A stretch of DNA of 64,000 nucleotides from Vibrio amylolyticus. GTDB lineage: Bacteria > Pseudomonadota > Gammaproteobacteria > Enterobacterales > Vibrionaceae. A model generated the notes under the pieces. The model made no database searches and was not told where the DNA came from. It worked only from the letters and a program-made list of their open reading frames with translations. Below, piece after piece: positions 40,082 through 50,244 of this stretch. A program made the position numbers and the translations under genes. How positions within the stretch are numbered: the first letter of the stretch is position 1; each line of letters begins with the position of its first letter. Location of the stretch: positions 124,001 through 188,000 of the forward strand of contig NZ_JAJHVV010000002.1 of assembly GCF_023145695.1 (NCBI RefSeq), written 5' to 3'.

Positions 40082-42487
40082 TTAGCCTAAAGTGACGATA
40101 ACTTCATTAACGCTGCCGTCTGCTTGAACTGGAATAGCCCCTTCAACAGGTTGGCCATTAAGTGTCATCGACTTAACGCCTTTACTCACTGAACTTGGGT
40201 TTTCAACTTTGATGTTGTAAGTCGCACCACGCCATTGACGCGTTACTTCAAATCCTGGCCAGTCTGTTGGGATACAAGGATCAACCGTTAGACCTTCATA
40301 ACCGACGCGAACACCTAGAATAAAGTTCGTTACTGCAAAGTAAGCCCAACCTGATGTACCCGTTAACCAAGGGTGGTTTGCGCGACCGTGGTCTTGGTGA
40401 TCACGACCCATGATGAATTGAACGTATGAGTATGGTTCTGCGATACGTTTATCAATCATGTCATTTTGGTTGTATGGATTTAGTGCATCGTAGAACTTCA
40501 TTGCACGGTCACCACGACCTAGCTTCGCTTCTGCTACCCATGCCCAAGGGTTAGGGTGAGAGAAGATAGCGCCATTCTCTTTCACACCTTGGTATACGCG
40601 CGTTACAAAACCGATGTCATCGTTTGGCGTCGCAAATGAAGGTGCGTTTAGGTGTAGGCCGTATTCTGAGTAAAGGTTCTCATCAACCGCGTCCATCGCT
40701 TTTTCGCCACGTTCTTGAGAGACTGCGCCCGATAGAACCGCTAACGTGTTGGATTCAAGGTGGATGCGACCTTCTGTTTGTTGCGCTGTACCAATCTTGT
40801 CGCCATTTTTAGTTAGACCACGGATGTACCAGCCGCCTTCTTCATCCCAAAGGTGCGTTTCACACGCTTCACGAACGTTAGACGCCATCTCTGTATATTT
40901 AGTGATGTCAGCATCGTTGCCACGGTATTTAGCCAAATCTAGGAACTCTTGAAGAGCCCAGAAGTGCAGGAATGACACCATTGATGATTCGCCACCACCT
41001 AGGTTTAGACAGTCATTCCAGTCTGCACGAAGACCTTTACAGATACCGGTTTGACCCACGTATTCAGCAGAGAAGTCTAGTGCTGCTTTCATGTGGTCAT
41101 AAACCGTCGCTTCGCCACCATCAGCGTAAGGAATCACTTCATCAAAGAAGCTCTCTTCGCCTGTTTCCATAACATACTTACAGATAGTTGGAACGATCCA
41201 TAAGTGATCATCAGAACATGTATCATCAATGCCATGGATCTTGTCGTCGTCCGATGGGGTAGGAACTACGGTTGGCGATTTCGATGGCTCGACGTCCGCT
41301 TTTTCTGGATCAAACCAATCAGGATCAAATAGGTGCAAACCGTAACCGGCTTTTACTTGGCCGCGAAGAAGATCAACAAGACGCTTACGAGTCATTTCTG
41401 GGTTAGCGTGAGGAACGGAGATAGCATCTTGAGCGGTATCACGGTAACCAAGGCCAGTACGGCCGCCGACTTCGATGAATGAAGCAAAGCGAGACCAAAC
41501 AACACAGGTTTCTGCTTGGTATAGTGTCCAAGCATTGATCATGGTATCTAAGCCTTCATTCGGCGATTTAACTTGGAATTTGTCACAACGCTCATTCCAG
41601 TGATCTTTAATACCAGCAAATGCTGCATCAACATTAGCAAGGTCTTGGTATTTAGTACGTAGACGGTCGCCATTACCTTTACCGATACCAAGAATGTAAG
41701 CAAAACGAACTTCTTCACCTGGCTGAATAGTGAATTGCTTATGCAGGGAACCACAGTGGTTGTAACACGTTTGAGCACTGTTTGAACATTGGCCTTTCTC
41801 AACAGCAATTGGGTTCGCTTCATCACGGTATAAACCCAGGAAGCTGTCACGCTGACCATCGTATGAATCTGGATCAAACGTAGAGGCTAGGTAGTAGAAG
41901 CCTTCAAAATCGTTCGTGTTGTAGTAAAGGTCATATTCTAAAACACCATCTTTGTACTCAGTACCCGCAGAGTAGAGTGACATCTGGTGGTTTTGATTAT
42001 CCGATTGAATATGGCTGAAAGAGAACTCAACAAAAGAGAATGCACTGATAGTACGTGGTTTGTCAGAGGTGTTTTTGATAACGACATCCCAAACTTCTGC
42101 GTCTTCACCTTTTGGTACGAACAGAGTTTTCTCGGCAGTAATACCGTTGTAGTCACATTTGAATTTAGAGTATGACAGACCATGTCTTACTTCGTAATTA
42201 GCTTCATCTAAGCTTTTTGCAACGGGTTGCCATGAAATTGACCAGTAATCACCTGTCTCATCATCTCGCAAGTAAACATAGTGTCCAGGGCGGTCAAATG
42301 ACGCGTTTGGTCTGAACTTAGTAACACGATTGTACTCAGGAGAGTTGTAGAACGAATAGCCACCTGCATTATGAGAGATGACAGTACAGAATTTTTCAGT
42401 ACCTAGGTAGTTAGTCCAAGGTGCTGGAACGTCAGGTCTAGTAATGACGTATTCGCGATTCTCATTATCGAAATAGCCGTATTTCAT
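40082..42487 (-). CDS. chbP: N,N'-diacetylchitobiose phosphorylase (GH94)
   Basis: Cytoplasmic GH94 enzyme (801 residues) that phosphorolyses (GlcNAc)2 to GlcNAc-1-phosphate and GlcNAc, saving one ATP. It starts MKYGYFDNENREYVITRPD with SD AAGGAT. The general acid, Asp492 by my count, lies in GLRADWNDCLNLGG, at the same residue number as in the characterised Vibrio enzyme. It is part of the chb operon between the GH20 hexosaminidase and the mutase. Confidence 0.96.
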   Translation of the reverse strand: MKYGYFDNENREYVITRPDVPAPWTNYLGTEKFCTVISHNAGGYSFYNSPEYNRVTKFRPNASFDRPGHYVYLRDDETGDYWSISWQPVAKSLDEANYEVRHGLSYSKFKCDYNGITAEKTLFVPKGEDAEVWDVVIKNTSDKPRTISAFSFVEFSFSHIQSDNQNHQMSLYSAGTEYKDGVLEYDLYYNTNDFEGFYYLASTFDPDSYDGQRDSFLGLYRDEANPIAVEKGQCSNSAQTCYNHCGSLHKQFTIQPGEEVRFAYILGIGKGNGDRLRTKYQDLANVDAAFAGIKDHWNERCDKFQVKSPNEGLDTMINAWTLYQAETCVVWSRFASFIEVGGRTGLGYRDTAQDAISVPHANPEMTRKRLVDLLRGQVKAGYGLHLFDPDWFDPEKADVEPSKSPTVVPTPSDDDKIHGIDDTCSDDHLWIVPTICKYVMETGEESFFDEVIPYADGGEATVYDHMKAALDFSAEYVGQTGICKGLRADWNDCLNLGGGESSMVSFLHFWALQEFLDLAKYRGNDADITKYTEMASNVREACETHLWDEEGGWYIRGLTKNGDKIGTAQQTEGRIHLESNTLAVLSGAVSQERGEKAMDAVDENLYSEYGLHLNAPSFATPNDDIGFVTRVYQGVKENGAIFSHPNPWAWVAEAKLGRGDRAMKFYDALNPYNQNDMIDKRIAEPYSYVQFIMGRDHQDHGRANHPWLTGTSGWAYFAVTNFILGVRVGYEGLTVDPCIPTDWPGFEVTRQWRGATYNIKVENPSSVSKGVKSMTLNGQPVEGAIPVQADGSVNEVIVTLG

Positions 42488-42549
42488 GGTTCTATCCTTT
42501 TATATAAGCTGCTAATACAACAGCCAAATTCTAATGCTAGTGAAATTAA

Positions 42550-42572
42550 CTAGGTGCTACTGCAACACCTAG
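42550..42572 (-). other. Stem-loop between the GH20 gene and chbP
   Basis: CTAGGTG (42550-42556) pairs with CACCTAG (42566-42572). There is no T-run. It is one of several intergenic hairpins in the chb operon. Confidence 0.6.
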
Positions 42573-42580
42573 CCTAAGTC

Positions 42581-44494
42581 TTATTTCCACGGAGAGCGGT
42601 ATTGAATCCCTTGCTTATCTAGCAGAGGTAAATGACCTTTCAAACGTGTTAAATAGTCTGTCCAATCTCGTTGGGGTTTATGAGTCCAACAGGCTTCCGC
42701 CATCGCTGTTATGCGAGGGAAAACCATATAATCCATGCGTTCTTGGTGCGTGACAATTTCACACCACAAGGCACATTGAATACCGAGTATTCGTTTCTTT
42801 ACTGGGTCGCTGTCTGGAATATCAGCCAAAGGTTCATAGCAATAAGCTTGTTCCAATGGCAGTACATTTGCCCAGTCGACCCCAGGTTCTTCTGGGGCGT
42901 AGTCTTGAGCCATGTCTAAATAGGTGTGTTGGCCGGGTTGCAAAATGACATCAAAGCCCTGCTTGGCACATTTCAGTGCAGCATCTTCACTCAACCATGA
43001 GTAGATCACCGTGTCTTTGCTCACCTTGTCGCCATGTTGAGCTTCTTCCCAACCCACCATGCGCTTGCCCAAAGAGCGAAGCTTCTGCTCGGCAAAGCGT
43101 AATAGATGACCTTGAAGCTCTTTAGTATCGGTGTAGCCTTTTTCTTTCATTAGGGCTTGGCACTTTTTACTTTTTTCCCAAACGCCTTCTGGAACTTCGT
43201 CAGCACCGATATGAATCCAAGGTGCAGGGAACAATTCCGCGACTTCTTGTAAGACTTTATCTAAGAACTCATAAGTGCCTTCCAAAGCCGGAGATAAGAC
43301 GTTATCGGTATAATTTTGAATGCTACGATATGGAGAGTGATCATCTGGATCAACAAGCAGTTCAGGGAGCGCTTTGATAGCAGCTCGACAATGCCCTGGC
43401 ACGTCAATCTCAGGGATAATTGTGATCCCACGTTGCTGAGCAAACTCAATAACGTGTTTAATTTCTTCTTGGCTATAGTAGCCAGAGTAAGGTCGATCAA
43501 TCTGGCTAAATTGTGGTTCTAAATCAGTACCCATTCCACGTTGAGAACCTTTAGAGGTTAATTCAGGGAAGGCTTTGATTTCGATTCGCCAGCCTTCATC
43601 GTCAGTGAGGTGCCAGTGAAATGTATTGAACTTATAGTGAGCAAGTTGGTTAATAAGACGCTTTACTCGCTCTACTGGGTGAAAATGACGAGAGCAGTCA
43701 AGCATCATTCCGCGGTATTTATATCGTGGAGAGTCTGAAATTTTCACAAAAGGCGCAGTTAGTGAGCCTTTCCCTTCAGAATCTTGCAGTAACTGAATAA
43801 GTGACGCACTGGCGTGAACAAAACCTGTGTTTGAGTTTGCTTCTAAACAAGCGCCATTTTCATCGATAGTGAGTTGATAGTCATCTCGGTCGAGAATTGG
43901 ATTGGTACGGTAGCGAATATCACCGTTACCAATAGAGTGCATCTTTAATCCAAACAGTTTATCTAGTTCGAGTTCCAACCACGTTGCCGCGTCATCTGCT
44001 TGATTGGCTTGTAGAGTAATTTGGCTTTTGTCACTAAACAAATATTGCCCTTGTGATGTTTCTAGCTTCTTTGGTCTTGGAATTAGGTTAATATCTGCGG
44101 CTTCAACCGTCGGTATTTCGGCTCTGTGACGATATGGAGAGGCGAGTACGATTGGAGTAATCACAACCTTATGGTGCTCATTCGTTGCGGTGTTAATTAG
44201 ACTCGCGTCTTTTAGACCATCAGTATAGAAGCGCAGGGGAGCAGTGTTGATTGTAAATTCACAGTAGAAGTGATCATTCGCCTTTAAAGTAGAACTTTTT
44301 GGGTTGAGAACACAGTAACTGCCTATCTGTTGTAACGTACCATTCGATAGCGAGTCTGGTTGAATAAACCGGTCCATAATAAAATTAAATGACCAATCAT
44401 TGATGTTTTGATCACTTAAGTTGTGCAGGGTTAATCCAAAACGACAAAATTTATTTTGTTCGGAAAGTACTGCTAAATCGACTCTATAGCTCAT
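42581..44494 (-). CDS. Beta-N-acetylhexosaminidase (GH20)
   Basis: Cleaves terminal GlcNAc from chitin oligosaccharides. The 637-residue product starts MSYRVDLAVLSEQNKF at 44494, with SD AAGGAT lying just after the gspK stop; longer in-frame starts inside gspK are rejected. An N-terminal domain precedes the GH20 barrel (YRGMMLDCSRHFHPVERVKR). The catalytic Asp-Glu pair is in HIGADEVPEG. No signal peptide is seen, so it should act in the cytoplasm on imported sugars. It follows gspK by 10 bases. Confidence 0.94.
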   Translation of the reverse strand: MSYRVDLAVLSEQNKFCRFGLTLHNLSDQNINDWSFNFIMDRFIQPDSLSNGTLQQIGSYCVLNPKSSTLKANDHFYCEFTINTAPLRFYTDGLKDASLINTATNEHHKVVITPIVLASPYRHRAEIPTVEAADINLIPRPKKLETSQGQYLFSDKSQITLQANQADDAATWLELELDKLFGLKMHSIGNGDIRYRTNPILDRDDYQLTIDENGACLEANSNTGFVHASASLIQLLQDSEGKGSLTAPFVKISDSPRYKYRGMMLDCSRHFHPVERVKRLINQLAHYKFNTFHWHLTDDEGWRIEIKAFPELTSKGSQRGMGTDLEPQFSQIDRPYSGYYSQEEIKHVIEFAQQRGITIIPEIDVPGHCRAAIKALPELLVDPDDHSPYRSIQNYTDNVLSPALEGTYEFLDKVLQEVAELFPAPWIHIGADEVPEGVWEKSKKCQALMKEKGYTDTKELQGHLLRFAEQKLRSLGKRMVGWEEAQHGDKVSKDTVIYSWLSEDAALKCAKQGFDVILQPGQHTYLDMAQDYAPEEPGVDWANVLPLEQAYCYEPLADIPDSDPVKKRILGIQCALWCEIVTHQERMDYMVFPRITAMAEACWTHKPQRDWTDYLTRLKGHLPLLDKQGIQYRSPWK

Positions 44495-44504
44495 TTTAGA
44501 TCCT

Positions 44505-45380
44505 TCAGTACAAATTATGTTTGGAATCGCCGGCGAACATAAGAGCACCTTCGATGGCATCAAACTGTGGTTCAACAAGCCATTGCTTAACGGGTGGGGA
44601 TAGCCAAGCTGAAATGCGCTGTGCAATGCTTCCCATTAAACAAATTCGGGTCGCCCCTTTTTTGTTGAGTGCGATTAAAAACATCTCAATATCGGCGGCC
44701 GTTTGCTTTAGCATTTCGATAGCGAGCTCATCGCCTTCATTGGCAAGTTGGAAAATGGTCGGTGAGAATTGACCGTAATCTTTAGGGATTGCCGTTTTAG
44801 ACCACTCAACAATTTGGTCTACGTCATGGTTAAAGTGAGCCATAACATGTTGAGATAACGAGCTATCTGGACGAATCCCGTCTTGAGTGAGTAACACTTG
44901 CTGAATCAGTCGAAGACCCATTACAGCGCCGCCACCTTGGTCAGAAATAGGGAATTCTCGACCGCCAACAACGTGTTGCTGACCGGCTTTTAATAAAATA
45001 CCGCAAGAGCCTGTGCCGCCAATCATGATTGCGCCATCCTCACCATTGTGAGCACCCACACAGGCACCATAAGCATCGGTATTTAAGGTCATGCTTGCGA
45101 ACGGGTGGGGCAATTGCATGAATTCTTGCCATGCTGATTTTTGCTCTGCACCGGCTAGAGCCAAACCAACATGCATAGAAGCGTAGTCGCTACTGGTTAA
45201 GCCACCTTGTTGTGCAGCGTCTTCAATAGCGTTCATAATAGAGGACATCGCAACATCAACCCCTAACAGGATGTTGGCACTGCCACTTTTGGCTTCACCA
45301 ATAAACTGGCTATCTTGAGTACGGATACGAGCACGGCACGAGGTGCCTCCACCATCAATTCCAACATAATAAAGCGTCAT
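44505..45380 (-). CDS. gspK: Glucosamine kinase GspK (BadF/BcrA/BcrD ATPase family)
   Basis: ATP-dependent kinase making glucosamine-6-phosphate in the cytoplasm; V. cholerae GspK is specific for glucosamine. The 291-residue protein starts MTLYYVGIDGGGTSCRARIR, the first phosphate-binding motif, and has IGGTGSCGILLKAG and CLMGSIAQRI. Its pairing with the GH9 glucosaminidase gene 2 bases upstream suggests a route for deacetylated (chitosan) units. It is operonic on both sides. Confidence 0.94.
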   Translation of the reverse strand: MTLYYVGIDGGGTSCRARIRTQDSQFIGEAKSGSANILLGVDVAMSSIMNAIEDAAQQGGLTSSDYASMHVGLALAGAEQKSAWQEFMQLPHPFASMTLNTDAYGACVGAHNGEDGAIMIGGTGSCGILLKAGQQHVVGGREFPISDQGGGAVMGLRLIQQVLLTQDGIRPDSSLSQHVMAHFNHDVDQIVEWSKTAIPKDYGQFSPTIFQLANEGDELAIEMLKQTAADIEMFLIALNKKGATRICLMGSIAQRISAWLSPPVKQWLVEPQFDAIEGALMFAGDSKHNLY

Positions 45381-45382
45381 AT

Positions 45383-47107
45383 TTATTTCTCTCCCGTTGT
45401 AGAAACAAAGTGCTTATATTGATTGATAATGGCGAGCAAGTACCATGCTCCGTGTGGGATCCATTGTTCACCCCAACGCCAGTTTTGTAGCATGTCATCC
45501 TTTTGGCCGTCAGGGTTGAAGGCGATGTCTTGTTCGTTCTCAAAGCCAGCGGTGATGCCGTTACAGACTCCGCCCTTGGCATTGAAAAATCCTAAGTGAG
45601 GTAGATAATCTGGGTTGTTGTGACCATGTCCGTCAAGCATGCACATGTCATATGGGTTAAGCCCAATAATCCAGTTAAGAGCGTTTTGTGCATAGTGATT
45701 AAGTTGTTGTTTTAAATCACTATCATCTAGGTGATGTTGAGCCATCAATGCCATGCTAGAGAGTGAGCCTAAACGCGCGTTCTCACCTTGCCACCAGTAA
45801 CCAGATTCATTCTTTTGAGCAACAAAAAAGGCGTCACGTTTGTCACCATCGACTGACTTAACATACTGGCGCGGGTAGCCAAATGGGTTGGCAACTTTGG
45901 CACTGACTTCCAGTTCAAACTGACAGGCAGAATGGATAACTTGTTTAGTCTGGCTAATAAGTTCAGAGCTTGTTTCGATTTGTAGATACTCACAAAGTGC
46001 GATGACAGGCAGTCCAGCCTCTGCGGCATGATAGTAAGGTCTTGAACCGTCTTCATTCGCGGCCCAAAAGTTTGCAATATTTTGGTCTGACTGCTGTCGA
46101 GCAGTGAGTCGTTTTGCCCACAGTCTCGACTCAATTAAATAATCGTCGTTGCTGGTGGCTTTGAAAAGCTCAATCGTTGCAAGCAGTGCACAGTACTCAT
46201 CAATGATGTTTTCTTGATTATCATTTAGGTATTGCGTGTTGAACTCTTTTAAATGCCAGTAACCCGATTCGGCTACCTTTAGATACTCTGCTTGGGTATA
46301 TTCACCGTGCACATCTAATCGTGATGCAGCCGCTAGAGCGGCAATTGAAATGCCTCCGCCTTGGCGAAAGCCAGCTTGATAATCGTCACCCTTGTGACCA
46401 TCTTGAGTCTCATAGGCACAAATATCGCGCTGATTGATGTCTTTGCTCCACTTGTCAAAGACAGTCATGTAAAAAAATCCCTCAGAGTTTTGCATCCGAA
46501 CTAAAAAGTCAGCACCAAACAAAGCCTCTTCCTTAAGGCGAGTGCGAGAAAATGGAGCAAAACCTGAGTGATTTTCTAAAAGTGTTAATCCTTTCAGCAT
46601 GTTCCATACCACTATTGGTATTTGCTGAGGATTTAAGTAGTTGGCGTATGAGAGATGACTTAAGTATTTACTCACATCACCAGAAGCATCGTACCAGCCG
46701 CCATGCACGTCGGCAGTGACATTTGTGCCTAGCAGCGGTACTTGCTTGTCTTGCTGATCATAAATTCCACCACAACGCTGTGATTTGAAGTAATGCAGAA
46801 GGTCTGAGAAGGTTCTTTGCATTAGAACACCTTCAGAAACCTCAAAGTTCTCTGAGCGAGTCTCTTCAAATTGAAGGTAGTAGTGACCGGGAGTATTCCA
46901 CTGTGAAAAGTCAACGGTGTAAAAGTAGCCTTGATGCCACTGTGCACAGCTTTGCCCTTCACTGACGGTAAGAGATAAAACGACTTGATGATTGTCTGCA
47001 CGAACTAATGTTGCGTCCATCGAAGAGAGCGTGGCCGCTTTCGTCATGATGATGGCTTGCTTAGTTCCCTGCGTTTCATAACCAATGTGGTTAGTGAGTA
47101 ACTGCAT
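45383..47107 (-). CDS. GH9 family exo-beta-glucosaminidase
   Basis: Glycoside hydrolase family 9 protein (574 residues), often annotated as endoglucanase. It has the N-terminal Ig-like domain and the GH9 motifs DASGDVSKYL and LDGHGHNNPDYLPH, with the catalytic acid probably the Glu in GFENEQDIAF. Relatives in Vibrionaceae chb operons release glucosamine from chitosan oligomers, which fits the glucosamine kinase gene next to it. No signal peptide, hence cytoplasmic. The start at 47107 has SD GGAG. Cellulose is an unlikely substrate here. Confidence 0.9.
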   Translation of the reverse strand: MQLLTNHIGYETQGTKQAIIMTKAATLSSMDATLVRADNHQVVLSLTVSEGQSCAQWHQGYFYTVDFSQWNTPGHYYLQFEETRSENFEVSEGVLMQRTFSDLLHYFKSQRCGGIYDQQDKQVPLLGTNVTADVHGGWYDASGDVSKYLSHLSYANYLNPQQIPIVVWNMLKGLTLLENHSGFAPFSRTRLKEEALFGADFLVRMQNSEGFFYMTVFDKWSKDINQRDICAYETQDGHKGDDYQAGFRQGGGISIAALAAASRLDVHGEYTQAEYLKVAESGYWHLKEFNTQYLNDNQENIIDEYCALLATIELFKATSNDDYLIESRLWAKRLTARQQSDQNIANFWAANEDGSRPYYHAAEAGLPVIALCEYLQIETSSELISQTKQVIHSACQFELEVSAKVANPFGYPRQYVKSVDGDKRDAFFVAQKNESGYWWQGENARLGSLSSMALMAQHHLDDSDLKQQLNHYAQNALNWIIGLNPYDMCMLDGHGHNNPDYLPHLGFFNAKGGVCNGITAGFENEQDIAFNPDGQKDDMLQNWRWGEQWIPHGAWYLLAIINQYKHFVSTTGEK

Positions 47108-47149
47108 CAAATATCTCCGAATTTATTATGATTATTATGGATTTTAAAC

Positions 47150-47177
47150 TAGAGCCTGATGTGCTCATCGGGCTCTA
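47150..47177 (-). other. Stem-loop between the ATPase and GH9 genes of the chb operon
   Basis: TAGAGCCTGATG (47150-47161) pairs with CATCGGGCTCTA (47166-47177) over 12 bp with one T-G wobble and a 4-base loop. It separates the transporter half of the operon from the enzyme half. Confidence 0.7.
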
Positions 47178-47192
47178 GGTAGTACGTGTTGA

Positions 47193-48188
47193 TTAAGATT
47201 CAAATAAGTAACAGCGAACGAAGTGGTTCTCAGAAAGCTGAGTCACATCAGGTAGACGCTCGCTACATTTTGCTGTTGCATGAGTACAGCGACCTGCAAA
47301 TGGACAGCCTACAGAAGCTGGTGTCCAAAGAGGAATCTCGCCTTTGTTGCCTTCAAGCTTGGTATGAATCGATTTACTTGGATCTGGTACGGCAGAAATA
47401 AGTAGCTTGGTGTATGGGTGTTGTGGGTTTGCGATCACTTCATCAGTGTCACCCCATTCAACCATGTGACCGACGTACATCACGGAAATATCTTCGGCAA
47501 TGTATCGAGCGGTTGCGATATCGTGCGTGATGTAGAGAAGAGACATCTGTTTTTCAAACTTCATCTCTTCCATCAAGTTAAGAACGCCTGCACGGATAGA
47601 AACATCAAGCATAGAGGTCGGCTCATCAGCCAAAACCACTTCAGCACCTACAGCAATGTTACGTGCTAAGTTCACACGTTGACGCTGACCACCAGAAAGT
47701 TGGTGTGGGAATTTCGCCGCTGTTTCTTTTGGCGGGATTAGCCCTACTTGCTCTAGAAGGCTGTATACACGTTCTTCTAGTTCTTTTTTATTTCCTGGCG
47801 TTACTTTTTTGTGGATCAATAGTGGACGTGCAATATGGTGGAAGATGTTGTGCGTTGGGTTTAGAGAACCAAACGGGTCTTGCCACACCATTTGTACGCC
47901 TTCGCGATAGTGCATGAGGTCTTTTTTCGCTGTGATATCTTGAATATCACGTCCTTTGTACTCAATAAGACCATCTGTTGGCGCGTACATTTTTGCGATC
48001 ATTTTTGCTGTTGTAGATTTACCAGAACCTGATTCACCTACCACGGCTAGGCCTCGGCCTTTATACATTTTGAAAGATACGTCGTTAATCGCACGCATTC
48101 TTGACTGTTGAATGGCGTTACTGTTAAGAGGGAAGTCTTTAACGACATTTTTCCCTTCGATTAGTAACTCACCGTACTGTTTGCTCAT
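47193..48188 (-). CDS. Chitobiose ABC transporter, ATP-binding protein (second)
   Basis: Oligopeptide-type (OppF/DppF-like) ATPase, 331 residues. Walker A GESGSGKST, signature LSGGQRQRV, Walker B VVLADEPTSMLD and switch His ITHDIATA are present. The C-terminal extension has the cysteine-bearing VGCPFAGRCTHATAKC typical of this subfamily. With the other ATPase, two permeases and binding protein it forms the (GlcNAc)2 importer of vibrios. It lies 42 bases after the other ATPase gene. Confidence 0.93.
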   Translation of the reverse strand: MSKQYGELLIEGKNVVKDFPLNSNAIQQSRMRAINDVSFKMYKGRGLAVVGESGSGKSTTAKMIAKMYAPTDGLIEYKGRDIQDITAKKDLMHYREGVQMVWQDPFGSLNPTHNIFHHIARPLLIHKKVTPGNKKELEERVYSLLEQVGLIPPKETAAKFPHQLSGGQRQRVNLARNIAVGAEVVLADEPTSMLDVSIRAGVLNLMEEMKFEKQMSLLYITHDIATARYIAEDISVMYVGHMVEWGDTDEVIANPQHPYTKLLISAVPDPSKSIHTKLEGNKGEIPLWTPASVGCPFAGRCTHATAKCSERLPDVTQLSENHFVRCYLFES

Positions 48189-48230
48189 AGTTGTCTCCAG
48201 AAACTTTCTTATTGTTTTATCTTTAACTGC

Positions 48231-49214
48231 TTAAACTTTAGCTTGAGCAATAGGTTCACCATAAAGGTGACAGTTTGATAAACGATTAGGCTCTATTTGA
48301 CGTAAGGTTGTTGGTACCTTTGTACATGCCTCGTGAACGCGATCACAGCGAGCTTGGAAGCGGCAACCTTGTGGAATTTCCAATAGGTTTAATGGGTTAC
48401 CAGGTATACCTGTCAGTTTTGTCTTAGGGCCAATTAATGGAGGGAAAGAGCTTGATAGACCCTTAGTGTAAGGGTGATAAGGACTTTCCAATATCTGTTT
48501 AGATGGCGCGACTTCAATCAGCTCACCCGAATACATGATGCCAATACGGTCAGAGAACTCGACCATCAGTGAAATGTCATGCGTGATGAACAAGATAGAG
48601 AAACCAAACTCATCTTTTAATGCATAGATCTTTTGTAGGATCTCACGTTGAACAACCACATCGAGTGCTGTTGTTGGCTCATCCATGATGATCATCTTAG
48701 GATTAAGCGCTAGAGCAATCGCGATAACTAAACGCTGACGCATACCACCAGAGAACTGGTGAGGGTAGTCGTGCAAACGGCTTGGGTGAATATCAACGAT
48801 TTCCAGTAGTCCTTCAGCGCGGCGAACTGCCTGCTCACGCGTCATGTTAGTGTGTCGCATGATGACGTCGCAGAACTGATCTTCCATGGTAAGAACTGGG
48901 TTCAGTGCGTTCATTGCGCTCTGGAATACCATTGACATCTCGCTCCAGCGAAATGCTTGCATACGATCATCACTGTATTTCAGGATATCTTCGCCATTGA
49001 AGATTACCTCACCACCAGTGATAAATGCTGGCGGCTTGTGAAGACGCATAAGCGAGAAGGCGACGGTTGATTTACCACAACCAGATTCACCAGCAAGGCC
49101 AAATACCTCACCTGGGGCAATATCAAAGCTTACATTGTTACAAGCTCGAACATCGCCAGCATCTGTGATGTAGTCTACGCAAAGGTTACGGATAGAAATT
49201 AGTGGTTCAGTCAT
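48231..49214 (-). CDS. Chitobiose ABC transporter, ATP-binding protein (first)
   Basis: Oligopeptide-type (OppD/DppD-like) ATPase, 327 residues. Walker A GESGCGKST, signature FSGGMRQRL, Walker B MIIMDEPTTALD and ITHDISLM are intact. Its C-terminal cysteine motif is QGCRFQARCDRVHEAC. The start is 2 bases after the permease stop, so translation is tightly linked. Function as chitobiose importer is inferred from operon identity, since the family itself mostly carries peptides. Confidence 0.93.
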   Translation of the reverse strand: MTEPLISIRNLCVDYITDAGDVRACNNVSFDIAPGEVFGLAGESGCGKSTVAFSLMRLHKPPAFITGGEVIFNGEDILKYSDDRMQAFRWSEMSMVFQSAMNALNPVLTMEDQFCDVIMRHTNMTREQAVRRAEGLLEIVDIHPSRLHDYPHQFSGGMRQRLVIAIALALNPKMIIMDEPTTALDVVVQREILQKIYALKDEFGFSILFITHDISLMVEFSDRIGIMYSGELIEVAPSKQILESPYHPYTKGLSSSFPPLIGPKTKLTGIPGNPLNLLEIPQGCRFQARCDRVHEACTKVPTTLRQIEPNRLSNCHLYGEPIAQAKV

Positions 49215-49216
49215 GA

Positions 49217-50242
49217 TTATTTATCTCCGCTCCAAAGTGCGTTTTGTGGTGGAAGGTCTGGTGTACGCTCTTCTTTATCTTGCTTCGCAAGCTTTTTCCA
49301 ACGCTTCATACCTTTATGAGAACGCAACTGAGGGTTTGCAATTTCATCGACCGCGAAGTTAAGCAGTGCAAGACCAGTTACTAGAATTGTTAGGGCTAAA
49401 CATGGAGCTAATAATTCCCACCAAGCGCCAACAAGCATTGAAGAAGAGGCTTGTACGTTGTACAGCATGATGCCCCAACTGATGGTATTTGGGTTACCAA
49501 GACCAAGGAATGATAATGTTGCTTCCATCATGATGGCGTACATTACTGACCCAATGAAGCTTGCACCAACGATAGAGATAAGGTTAGGAAGAATCTCAAC
49601 GAAGATGATACGGAATGAAGATTCACCCAATACTTCTGCTGCTTTAACAAACTCTTTCTCACGCAGCGCTAGTGTTTGGGAACGTACAACCCTTGCCCCC
49701 CAAGCCCAGGACATAAAGCCTATCACCAAGGTTATGGTTAATGGCCCTGCCTCACCGATAAATGCAGCGACAACAAAGAGCAGAGGAATTTGAGGGATAA
49801 CTAGCATGATGTTCATCGCGGCAGTTAGGACGTCATCAATACGTCCGCCAAAGTAACCCGCGGATACACCAATGATAGTTGCTAGCACACATACTGTGAT
49901 ACCCGCACCGAAACCAACAGCCAGAGATACTCGTGCGCCATAAGCGACTTGAGACCAAACATCACGACCCATACGAGACGTCCCTAGTACGTGATCCGCC
50001 TTTTTAGACATGATCAATGTACGGCGATTGTCTGCTAGGTTTTCAGCAATCCAGCCGTCAGGGCTAGCTTTTGCCGCTTTTACAATAAAACTAGGGTACT
50101 CGTGTGGGTTACCAGTACGCTTGTCTGGAGCATGCTTAGTAATTAATGGCGCTGCAAGAGCAATGAAAATAAACACCGCTAGGATAATGACACCAGCTAG
50201 CGCCATTGGGTTACGCCAGATTAATTTTGCGAATTCTTTCAT
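49217..50242 (-). CDS. Chitobiose ABC transporter, permease (DppC-like)
   Basis: Inner-membrane permease, 341 residues, about six TM helices. The N-terminal OppC-type segment (MKEFAKLIWRNPMALAGVII) and the EAA loop KEFVKAAEVLGESSFRIIF are clear. It starts 2 bases after the stop of the other permease gene. A hydrophilic C-terminal tail (about 35 residues) extends past the last helix. Confidence 0.93.
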   Translation of the reverse strand: MKEFAKLIWRNPMALAGVIILAVFIFIALAAPLITKHAPDKRTGNPHEYPSFIVKAAKASPDGWIAENLADNRRTLIMSKKADHVLGTSRMGRDVWSQVAYGARVSLAVGFGAGITVCVLATIIGVSAGYFGGRIDDVLTAAMNIMLVIPQIPLLFVVAAFIGEAGPLTITLVIGFMSWAWGARVVRSQTLALREKEFVKAAEVLGESSFRIIFVEILPNLISIVGASFIGSVMYAIMMEATLSFLGLGNPNTISWGIMLYNVQASSSMLVGAWWELLAPCLALTILVTGLALLNFAVDEIANPQLRSHKGMKRWKKLAKQDKEERTPDLPPQNALWSGDK

Positions 50243-50244
50243 GA

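Noticed and set aside
47186..47401. Plus-strand 71-codon frame antisense to the chitobiose ATPase gene
   Set aside because: It lies almost wholly inside the conserved C-terminal coding region of the ATPase, with no signal of its own.
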